From: an uncultured Blastococcus sp.
GTDB taxonomy: Bacteria > Actinomycetota > Actinomycetes > Mycobacteriales > Geodermatophilaceae
NCBI GenBank assembly: GCA_902805535.1
Contig: CADCTN010000034.1
Span: forward strand, 1 to 45,040
DNA: 45,040 bases
Reading direction: 5' to 3'
In this document: piece after piece, positions 28,715 to 37,818 of the stretch
Layout: each line of letters begins with the position of its first letter
How positions within the stretch are numbered: the first letter of the stretch is position 1
Program-made: the position numbers and the translations under genes
Notes under the pieces: model-generated
What the model was told of the DNA's origin: nothing
The model's database searches: none
What the model saw: the letters and a program-made list of their open reading frames with translations, nothing else

Positions 28715-29188
28715 TCAGCCGCTGTGGGAGAAGCCGCCGCTGCGGCCGTTGCGGTCGGCCAGCAGCCCGGCCAGCGTGGAGACGGCGATCTCCGCCGGTT
28801 GCCGGGAGCCGATGTCCAGCCCGATCGGCCGGTGCACCCGCGCGACGTCCTCCGGCGGCACGCCGAGGGCGGTCAGCGCGGCGACGTGCGGGCCCTCGTG
28901 CCGGGGATTGCCCAGGACGCCGATCCAGCGCGCGGGGCGGGCCAGGGCGTCGCGCAGCAGCTCACCCAGCTCCTCGCGGTGGTGGTCGGTGACGACGACG
29001 TCCGCGCCGCCGCCGGCGAGCTCGTCCTCGATCTCGGGAAAGCTGCGGGCCGCGCGGTCGGCCGGCCCGTCGCCGGTGGGCTCCCCCGGCTCGATCAGCA
29101 CCGTCCGGAAGCCGAGCTCGGCACCCCACCGCACCAGCACGTCGGCCACCGGGGAGGCGAACACCGCGACCAGCAGGCGCTCGGTCAT
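28715..29188 (-). CDS. XdhC Rossmann-domain-only protein
   Basis: [65 protein letters not shown] resemble the XdhC C-terminal domain. Confidence 0.85.
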   Translation of the reverse strand: MTERLLVAVFASPVADVLVRWGAELGFRTVLIEPGEPTGDGPADRAARSFPEIEDELAGGGADVVVTDHHREELGELLRDALARPARWIGVLGNPRHEGPHVAALTALGVPPEDVARVHRPIGLDIGSRQPAEIAVSTLAGLLADRNGRSGGFSHSG

Positions 29189-30213
29189 GCCGTCTTCTCG
29201 GGGCTGTCGCCGTAGGTGTAGCCGGTGTCGGCGTACCGGCCGCCCACCGCGACCCCTGGCGGCGCGATGGCGTCCAGCCGGGCGAGGTCGTCGGGAGTGA
29301 GCTCGACGGCGACCCCGCCCACGTTCTCCTCGAGGTGGGCGCGCCGCTTGGTGCCGGGGATGGGGACGACGTCCTCCCCCTGGGCCAGCACCCAGGCCAG
29401 GGCGAGCTGACCGGGCGACGCACCCTTCTCGACGGCCAGCTCGCGCACGGCCTCGACCAGCCGCAGGTTTGCCTCGAACGCCTCGCCCTGGAAGCGCGGG
29501 TGGGTGCGGCGCCAGTCGTCGTCGTCGAAGTCGGCCGGGCTCGTGATGGCCCCGGTCAGGAAGCCCCGGCCCAGCGGGCTGAACGGGACGATGCCGACCC
29601 CGTGCTCGCGGGCGACCTCCAGCACGGTGCTCTCACCACCCCGGCCGACCTCCAGGTCCCGGGTCCACAGCGACCACTCGCTCTGCAGCGCCGCGACGGG
29701 GTGGACCGCGACCGCGCGCCGGATCGACGCCGCGCTGGCCTCGGAGAGCCCCAGGTACCGGACCTTGCCCTGCTGCACCAGCTCGGCCATCGCTCCGACG
29801 GTGTCCTCGATGGGGACCTTCGGGTCGACGCGGTGCTGGTAGTACAGGTCGATGGCGTCGACCCCGAGCCGGCGCAGGCTCGCCTCGGCACGGGCCCGCA
29901 CGTTCTCCGGCCGGCCGTCGATGACCATGCCCGCGCCGGTGTCGTGGGTCAGCGAGAACTTGGTCGCCAGCGCCACCTCGTCCCGGCGTCCGGCGATCGC
30001 CTCCCCGACCAGCTCCTCGTTGTGGCCCTCGCCGTAGACGTCGGAGGTGTCGAGGAAGGTGACGCCGAGATCGAGCGCGCGATGGATGGCCGCGATCGAC
30101 TCCTGCCGGTCGGCCGCGCCGTACATCTGGCTCATGCCCATGCAACCGAGACCGACCGAGGAGACGGTCAGGCCGTTCCGGCCCAGCGTGCGGGTCCCGA
30201 CGGGTGAAGTCAT
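29185..30213 (-). CDS. Aldo/keto reductase
   Basis: [81 protein letters not shown] overlap with XdhC gene. ATG 30222 alternative. Confidence 0.95.
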   Translation of the reverse strand: MTSPVGTRTLGRNGLTVSSVGLGCMGMSQMYGAADRQESIAAIHRALDLGVTFLDTSDVYGEGHNEELVGEAIAGRRDEVALATKFSLTHDTGAGMVIDGRPENVRARAEASLRRLGVDAIDLYYQHRVDPKVPIEDTVGAMAELVQQGKVRYLGLSEASAASIRRAVAVHPVAALQSEWSLWTRDLEVGRGGESTVLEVAREHGVGIVPFSPLGRGFLTGAITSPADFDDDDWRRTHPRFQGEAFEANLRLVEAVRELAVEKGASPGQLALAWVLAQGEDVVPIPGTKRRAHLEENVGGVAVELTPDDLARLDAIAPPGVAVGGRYADTGYTYGDSPEKTA

Positions 30214-30390
30214 GCCCCGCATCCTCACCCCCGCGGTCAGCCGCCCGCCAGCGCATGGCCACCGCACTCCCGGCCGAGGAGCCGGCAGGTACCGATCCGC
30301 GCCCGCGCCGCTTCTCGTGGGATGGTGCTGTCGGGGCGGGCGACCACGCCGCTGCGGAGGAGTCGCGACCGCCCCGGAGGAGGTAGGACC

Positions 30391-31781
<1,391 letters not shown>

Positions 31782-31785
<4 letters not shown>

Positions 31786-32927
31786 CGTCCCCCGGTGGGT
31801 TCAACACCCGCGCCATCCACGCCGGGCAGGAGCCCGACCCCGCCACCGGCGCGGTCATCCCGCCGCTGCACCTGACGACGACCTACAAGCAGGACGGCGT
31901 CGGCGGCCTGCGGGGCGGCTACGAGTACAGCCGCAGCGCCAACCCCACCCGCACGGCCCTCCAGGAGGCGCTGGCCGCCCTCGAGCACGGCACCAGGGGC
32001 ATGGCGTTCGCCTCCGGCCTGGCCGCCGAGGACACGGTGCTGCGCACGGTCTGCGAGCCGGGCTCGCACATCGTGCTGGGCGGGGACGCCTACGGCGGCA
32101 CGTTCCGGCTGATCTCGGGGGTGGCCTCGCGGTGGGGGGTCGAGCACACACCGGCCGACCTCAACGACCTCGACGCCCTGCGCTCGGTCCTGCGGCCGAC
32201 GACCCGCATCATCTGGTGCGAGACGCCGACGAATCCGATGCTCAACATCGCCGACATCGCCCGGCTGGCCGAGCTCGCGCACGAGCACGGCGCGCTGCTC
32301 GTCGTCGACAACACGTTCGCGTCGCCCTACCTGCAGCAGCCGCTCACCCTCGGCGCGGACGTCGTCGTCCACTCCACGACGAAGTACCTCGGCGGGCACT
32401 CCGACGTGGTCGGCGGCGCCCTGGTGACGACGGACGCGGAGCTCGGTGAGCGGCTGGCGTACCACCAGAACGCGATGGGGGCCGTCGCCGGACCGTTCGA
32501 CGCGTGGCTGGTGCTGCGCGGCATCAAGACCCTCGGCGTGCGGATGGACCGGCACCAGGCCAACGCCGCCCGGATCGCGGAGTTCCTCCTGGACCACCCC
32601 GACGTCGGCACCGTCCGCTACCCGGGCCTGCCCGACCACCCCGGTCACGAGATCGCCGCGCGGCAGATGTCGGGCTTCGGCGGCATGCTGTCCTTCCGCC
32701 TGACCGGCGGCGAGGAGCAGGCGCTGAAGGTCTGCGAGCGGGCGCGGCTGTTCACCCTCGCCGAGTCGCTGGGCGGCGTGGAGTCCCTGATCGAGCACCC
32801 GGGCCGGATGACCCACGCCAGCGCCGCCGGATCGCCGCTGGAGGTGCCCAGCGACCTGGTGCGCCTCTCGGTCGGCATCGAGGACGTCGACGACCTGCTC
32901 GCCGACCTCGAGCAGGCGATGGGCTGA
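31782..32927 (+). CDS. metB: Cystathionine gamma-synthase / PLP-dependent transsulfuration enzyme
   Basis: [68 protein letters not shown] overlap with cbs. Confidence 0.95.
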
Positions 32928-32984
32928 GCCGCTGCGTCGCGCCTGCGCGGGAGCCTCCGGCCCCCACTCGGCACGACCTGGCAA

Positions 32985-33755
32985 TCACTTGGGGAGAGTC
33001 AGGATCCTGGGGCCGGCCTCGGTCACCGCGACGGTGTGCTCGGCGTGGGCGGCGCGGCTGCCGTCCGCGCTGCGCAGCGTCCAGCCGTCGGCGTCGACGC
33101 GGTAGTCGTCGGCCCCACCGGCCAGGAACCACGGCTCGATGGCGATCACCAGCCCGGAGCGCAGCGGCACGCCCCGGCCCGCGCGCCCCTCGTTGGGCAC
33201 GCTCGGCGCCTCGTGCATCGCCCGGCCGATCCCGTGCCCGCCCTGGTCGGTGTTGATGCCGCAGCCGCCGGCCCGGCCCACCGCGCCGATGGCAGCGGAG
33301 ATGTCACCGATGCGGTTGCCCACGACGGCCGCCGCGATGCCGGCTGCCAGCGCCCGCTCCGTGGTCGCCACGAGCGCCAGGTCCGCCGCCCGCGGCGTGC
33401 CCACCGGGAAGGTGGTCGCCGCGTCCCCCACCCAGCCGTCGAGGGTGGCGCCGGCATCGACGCTCAGCAGGTCGCCGTCATCGAGCACGTCGGGGGTCGG
33501 GATGCCGTGCAGGGCGACGTCGTTGACCGACAGGCACAGGACGCCCGGGAAGGGGGGTGTGGTGGCCAGCGGGGCGTACCCGAGGAAGGGCGAGTCGGCG
33601 CCGGCGTCGGCCAGGACGTCGCGCGCCACCGCGTCCAGCTGCGACAGCCGGACGCCCGGTGCCGCGGCCGCCCGGACGGCGGCGAGCATGTCCGCGACGA
33701 CGGCGCCCGCGGCCCGCATCGCGTCGAGCTCGCCGGGTGTCCGCAGTTCGATCAT
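32985..33755 (-). CDS. map: Type I methionine aminopeptidase
   Basis: VNDVALHGIPTPDVLDDGDLLSVDAGATLDGWVGDAATTFPVG, GHGIGRAMHEAPSVPNEG, GLVIAIEPW. Confidence 0.95.
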   Translation of the reverse strand: MIELRTPGELDAMRAAGAVVADMLAAVRAAAAPGVRLSQLDAVARDVLADAGADSPFLGYAPLATTPPFPGVLCLSVNDVALHGIPTPDVLDDGDLLSVDAGATLDGWVGDAATTFPVGTPRAADLALVATTERALAAGIAAAVVGNRIGDISAAIGAVGRAGGCGINTDQGGHGIGRAMHEAPSVPNEGRAGRGVPLRSGLVIAIEPWFLAGGADDYRVDADGWTLRSADGSRAAHAEHTVAVTEAGPRILTLPK

Positions 33756-33766
33756 GTCGTCGCCTT

Positions 33767-33794
33767 CCGGTATGAGTATCCCGGTATTAGTATC
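33767..33794. promoter_or_regulatory. Tandem 14-bp direct repeat, candidate operator
   Basis: CCGGTATGAGTATC CCGGTATTAGTATC (13/14 identical, head-to-tail) in the 45-bp divergent map/HTH intergenic region; AT-rich for this genome. Confidence 0.7.
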
Positions 33795-33800
33795 ACGCCC

Positions 33801-34070
33801 ATGGTCCGACCACCGCTGACAGCTGCCGAGCGCGACCGGGGCCGGCGCCTGGGCGCCCTGCTCCGTGCCGCCCGCGGGGACCGGAGCCCGGCCGACGTCG
33901 CCGCCGCCTCCGGCGTGAGCCAGGAGGCGCTGCGGAAGATCGAGACCGGCCGCGTGCCCACGCCCGCGTTCTTCACGGTCGCCGCGCTCGCCGGTGCGCT
34001 GGACGTGCCGCTGGACCGCCTGCTCGCCGGCTCCGCCCCGTCGGCCGGCGAGACCGCGCGCACCGCCTGA
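33801..34070 (+). CDS. XRE-type helix-turn-helix transcriptional regulator
   Basis: LGALLRAARGDRSPADVAAASGVSQEALRKIETGRVPTPAFFTVAALAGALDVPLDRLL. Confidence 0.93.
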   Translation: MVRPPLTAAERDRGRRLGALLRAARGDRSPADVAAASGVSQEALRKIETGRVPTPAFFTVAALAGALDVPLDRLLAGSAPSAGETARTA

Positions 34071-34145
34071 GGGTCGCAACCGGCGAACGCATGCACCGCG
34101 CCGCGGTCGTACCCGGCGGACGGCCCGACCCAGGAGGATCCGAGC

Positions 34146-34655
34146 GTGAGCAGCACCGACGACACCCGCGACCCGACCGCCCTCGAGCAGGAGCGCGCCC
34201 GCATCCGCGACGCATACCTGAAGCCGACCGGTGAGCGCCCCGCCTCGACCGCTCGGGGCCTGCACCACACGGCGCTGATCAGCTCCGACGTCGAGCGGAC
34301 CGTCCGCTTCTACCAGGACGTCCTCGGCTTCCCGCTGACCGAGCTCATCGAGAACCGGGACTACCCCGGCTCCTCGCACTTCTTCTTCGACATCGGCAAC
34401 GGCAACCTGCTGGCGTTCTTCGACTTCCCCGGCCTGGACGTCGGCCCGTACGCCGAGGTGCTCGGCGGGCTGCACCACATGGCGATCAGCGTCGACCCCG
34501 AGCGCTGGGAGAAGCTCGTCGAGCGGCTCGCCGAGGCGGGCGTCGAGCACGAGGTGCACAGCGGCGTCTCGGTCTACTTCCGCGACCCCGACGGGGCGCG
34601 CATCGAGCTGATCGCCGACCCGCTCGGCGAGATGTACGGCCAGCACGTCCTGTAG
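34146..34655 (+). CDS. VOC/glyoxalase family protein
   Basis: LHHTALISSDVERTVRFYQDVLGFPLTELIENRDYPGSSHFFFDIGNGNLLAFFDFPG, YFRDPDGARIELIADPLGE. Confidence 0.93.
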   Translation: MSSTDDTRDPTALEQERARIRDAYLKPTGERPASTARGLHHTALISSDVERTVRFYQDVLGFPLTELIENRDYPGSSHFFFDIGNGNLLAFFDFPGLDVGPYAEVLGGLHHMAISVDPERWEKLVERLAEAGVEHEVHSGVSVYFRDPDGARIELIADPLGEMYGQHVL

Positions 34656-34693
34656 GGCCGCGCACCGCGTCGCTGTCGTCGCACAGCACGGAA

Positions 34694-34723
34694 AAGGCCC
34701 GGCCACCGAGGTGACCGGGCCTT
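34694..34723 (-). terminator. Hairpin plus T-tract downstream of first tRNA-Met
   Basis: Minus strand: AAGGCCCGGTCACCTCGGTGGCCGGGCCTTTTCC, GC stem followed by TTTT. Confidence 0.85.
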
Positions 34724-34729
34724 CCGTCG

Positions 34730-34803
34730 TAGCGGGGACAGGATTCGAACCTGTGACCTCTGGGTTATGAGCCCAGCGAGCTACCGAGCTGCTCCACCCC
34801 GCG
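34730..34803 (-). tRNA. tRNA-fMet (CAU), initiator copy 1
   Basis: CGCGGGGTGGAGCAGCTCGGTAGCTCGCTGGGCTCATAACCCAGAGGTCACAGGTTCGAATCCTGTCCCCGCTA: 1:72 mismatch, GGG/CCC in anticodon stem, CAU anticodon. CCA not encoded (CGA follows). Confidence 0.96.
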
Positions 34804-34931
34804 TCGTGGATGCCAGGTTACACGCCCGCCGGAGGCGGCCGCCGGCACCCCCGGAACACCCCGTCACACCGGTCCCAGGGGTCCGCGCGCCTCCCCCTCC
34901 CGAGCGTGCCGATCCGCTTACAGTCCGCTAC

Positions 34932-35393
34932 GTGGTGGGCACCGAGGCGGCGAGCATGTTCGCCGGACGCCCTCAGCCGGTGGAGATCCACCACCGCGGC
35001 ATCTGGTACTCCGGCGAGCTGATCGGCTGGCGGCACGCCGGCGACGGCCGGGTGTCGGCCCGCGTACGCTGCCGCGTCGACGGCCTGCGGCACTCCGCCT
35101 GGATGGACCTGGCCGACCTGCGCCTGCCGGACCCGAAGCGCCCTCCGCGCAAGGAGTCCTTCCCCGCCGTCATCGGCCAGTCCGCCCCGCCGGCAGAGCC
35201 GGACGACGACGACGCGACCCGCCCGTACCTGCTGCCGGCCGGGCAGCGGAGCCGACCGGCCAGGCCGGCCCACGCCGTGCAACCGCCCGCCTATCCGGAC
35301 GACGTGCCGGTGGAGCCGGAACAGCCCCGCGAGGCGGCCGTGCGCCGGAACCAGTACCTGCGCAAGCGCGAGGCCTACGCCGCCGTCCTCTGA
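34932..35393 (+). CDS. Hypothetical protein
   Basis: VVGTEAASMFAGRPQPVEIHHRGIWYSGELIGWRHAGDGRVSARVRCRVDGLRHSAWMDLADLRLPD; ATG at 34956 is an alternative start. Confidence 0.75.
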   Translation: MVGTEAASMFAGRPQPVEIHHRGIWYSGELIGWRHAGDGRVSARVRCRVDGLRHSAWMDLADLRLPDPKRPPRKESFPAVIGQSAPPAEPDDDDATRPYLLPAGQRSRPARPAHAVQPPAYPDDVPVEPEQPREAAVRRNQYLRKREAYAAVL

Positions 35394-35409
35394 CCGCGCC
35401 GCCGGCGGG

Positions 35410-37533
35410 TCAGGCGGAGAGGGCGTCGGTCAGCAGCGCGACGAGCGCCTCGAGCTGGACGCCGGCGGACGACGAGATCTCCTCGTCGGACCCGTCGAGC
35501 GCCCGGGCGGCGAGTCCGGCCTTGCTGTCGATGAGCTCGGCGATCCGGGCGTCGATGGTCTGCGCGGCGATGATGCGCCACGCGGTGACCGGCTCGGTCT
35601 GACCGATCCGGTGGCTGCGGTCGATCGCCTGCGTCTGCTCCGCGTCGGTCCACGAGAGCTCGGCGAGGACCACGTTGGAGGCCACCTGCAGGTTGATCCC
35701 CACACCCGCCGCGGTGAGGGAGCACACCGCGATCGCGACGTCCGGGTCCTTCACGAACGCGTCGATGTTCTTCTGCCGCACGCCGGGCGTCTGGTCCCCG
35801 CGGATCGAGGAGAACCGGACGCCCTGTGCGGCGAAGGCCTCCTCGGCCGCGTCCATCACGTCGACGTGCTTGGCGAAGAAGACGACCTTGCCCGCGCTGC
35901 GCGCCAGCTGCGCCGCGTAGTCCGCGGCCAGGCCGGCCTTCGCGCGGCCGATGCGCCGCATCATGCTGAAGACGTTCTCCCCGGCCTCACCCGTCGTGGA
36001 GTCCTTGAGCTCCGACCGGGCCACCCGGCGGACGAGGTCGGCGTCGATGCCGTCGACGACGGCGCCGGACGAGCGGTTGGCGAGCGCGGCCTCGTACCGG
36101 GCCACCATCCGGCGGGCGAGCTCCTGCTCGGCGGCCCGGATCGACCGGCCGGCGGCCCCGTCGAGCTCGACAGGGAGGTCGGCGATGCGGCGGGCGGGGA
36201 TGTCCGCGGCGACGTCGACCTTGCGGCGCCGCACGATGCCCATGTCGACCACGCGCTGGCGCGCGGCGGCGTAGAAGCCGGGGTCGGCGGGCGTCAGGCC
36301 CGTCGCCTCCAGCGCCTCCATCAGCTCGCCGAGCGGCTTGGCGTCGTCGATCCAGCCGAGGAACTGCCAGATCGCCCGGAAGTCGTCGATGTCGTTGATC
36401 AGCGGGGTGCCGGTCAGGGCCATCAGCAGCGGACGGGGCACCCGCGACCGGATGCGCTCGGACAGCTGGAGAACGTTCTGGGAGCGCTGCGAGGTCTTGT
36501 TCTTGATGAAGTGCGCCTCGTCGACGACCATGCCGCGGAAACCGAAGTCGCCCAGCCAGCCCACGTGGCGGTCCAGCACCTCGTAGTTGACGACGACGAT
36601 GTCGGCGAAGCCGTCGACGGTGTCCCCGTTGCCCTGCACCACGGTGGCGGCGCGGTGCGGCGTCCAGCGGCCGGCCTCGCGCGCCCAGTTGGTCTTGACC
36701 ACGTTCGGCACGACGACCAGCAACGGGTAGGCCTCTGCCGCCTCGGCGGCGAGCAGGGCCTGGGCGGTCTTGCCCAGACCGGGCTCGTCCGCGAGCAGGA
36801 AGGTCCGGTGACCGGCCGCGGCCGCGGCGACCAGCTGTCCCTGGTGCGCCATCAGTTCCGCGCCCGCCGGCGTGTACCGGGCGGTCGGGAACGGCAGTGC
36901 CATGCAGGCGGCGGCGCCGGCCCCGGCCCGCTCGAACGAGCTGAACAGCGGGCCGAGCACCTCCCAGCCGACGAGGCGGCGAGGACGGGCCGGCCGCTGG
37001 GGGGCCGCGGAGAAGTCGGGGGCGAGGAAGGGGTTGGCCAGCTGCCGGGAGACCACCGACTGCGGTACCACCCGGCGCTCGGGAGCGGTCGGTTCGGCCG
37101 CGGGTTCCACCTCCGGCGCCGCCTCCGCAGCGGGCTCGATCCCCGCGGCGCGCTGCATCTCCCGCGCCAGGGCGCGCGCGGAGTCCGAGGCCAGGGCGTC
37201 CTCGCCGAGGAGGGCGAGGAGGCCGGCGTCGCGGACAGCGGTCTTCGCCAGGATCGTGGCAACCCCCTCCAGGCGCTTGAGCTGCTCGGCGCGGTGGCTG
37301 GGCGTGCCGCCCTCCTCCGCCCGCACCCGGGCCCGCTCCTCCCGCGCCAGGAGCGCCACGGCCTGGAACTTCGTGCGCACCGAGGGGGTGACGCGACCAC
37401 GCTGCACCGCGGCCTCGACCTCGCGCACGGCCCGGGCGAGCGAGGCGATGACGTCCTCCCGGTCGCGACCACGTCGCTGGTTGCGCGGAGCAGTACGGCG
37501 AGTGCCCGCCGGGGGCTGACCTCGTCGTGCCAC
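35410..37533 (-). CDS. SNF2-family DEAD/DEAH box helicase
   Basis: FLLADEPGLGKTAQALLAAEA (Walker A), VVDEAHFIKN, LMALTGTPLINDIDDF, VASNVVLAELSWTDAEQTQAIDRSHRIGQTEPVTAWRIIA. GTG start 37533 preceded by gaggaggaa. Confidence 0.93.
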   Translation of the reverse strand: MARRGQPPAGTRRTAPRNQRRGRDREDVIASLARAVREVEAAVQRGRVTPSVRTKFQAVALLAREERARVRAEEGGTPSHRAEQLKRLEGVATILAKTAVRDAGLLALLGEDALASDSARALAREMQRAAGIEPAAEAAPEVEPAAEPTAPERRVVPQSVVSRQLANPFLAPDFSAAPQRPARPRRLVGWEVLGPLFSSFERAGAGAAACMALPFPTARYTPAGAELMAHQGQLVAAAAAGHRTFLLADEPGLGKTAQALLAAEAAEAYPLLVVVPNVVKTNWAREAGRWTPHRAATVVQGNGDTVDGFADIVVVNYEVLDRHVGWLGDFGFRGMVVDEAHFIKNKTSQRSQNVLQLSERIRSRVPRPLLMALTGTPLINDIDDFRAIWQFLGWIDDAKPLGELMEALEATGLTPADPGFYAAARQRVVDMGIVRRRKVDVAADIPARRIADLPVELDGAAGRSIRAAEQELARRMVARYEAALANRSSGAVVDGIDADLVRRVARSELKDSTTGEAGENVFSMMRRIGRAKAGLAADYAAQLARSAGKVVFFAKHVDVMDAAEEAFAAQGVRFSSIRGDQTPGVRQKNIDAFVKDPDVAIAVCSLTAAGVGINLQVASNVVLAELSWTDAEQTQAIDRSHRIGQTEPVTAWRIIAAQTIDARIAELIDSKAGLAARALDGSDEEISSSAGVQLEALVALLTDALSA

Positions 37534-37622
37534 GGACTTCCTCCTCTGGGTACCCGGGACTCCGCGACGGCGGACTGCCGCACACGGTCCCGTCCTCGTG
37601 GCGATGACCTCGCGCACAAAGG

Positions 37623-37657
37623 GGAACGGCCCTCACAGTGACTGTGAGGGCCGTTCC
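37623..37657 (-). terminator. Hairpin downstream of second tRNA-Met
   Basis: Perfect 16-bp stem GGAACGGCCCTCACAG-TGA-CTGTGAGGGCCGTTCC; minus strand continues CCCCTTTGT. Confidence 0.88.
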
Positions 37658-37664
37658 ATCGTGG

Positions 37665-37738
37665 TAGCGGGGGCAGGATTCGAACCTGCGACCTCTGGGT
37701 TATGAGCCCAGCGAGCTACCGAGCTGCTCCACCCCGCG
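37665..37738 (-). tRNA. tRNA-fMet (CAU), initiator copy 2
   Basis: As copy 1 except a G-C instead of A-U pair in the T-stem; encoded CCA follows at 37662-37664. Confidence 0.97.
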
Positions 37739-37766
37739 TCGGTAGACACCACTCTACCAGCCGTTC

Positions 37767-37802
37767 CGAGGGGGTGGACACGGGCTCCGTGCCACCCCCT
37801 CG
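37767..37802. terminator. Hairpin terminator downstream of UPF0182 gene
   Basis: CGAGGGGGTGG-a-CACGG-gct-CCGTG-CCACCCCCTCG, 16 paired bases with one bulge. Confidence 0.8.
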
Positions 37803-37818
37803 AAACCGCCGTCCGGGC

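Noticed and set aside
34767-37780. Repeated peptide MSPASYRAAPPRV in two ORFs (34767 and 37702)
   Set aside because: Translation of the antisense strand of the two tRNA-Met genes, not a protein repeat.
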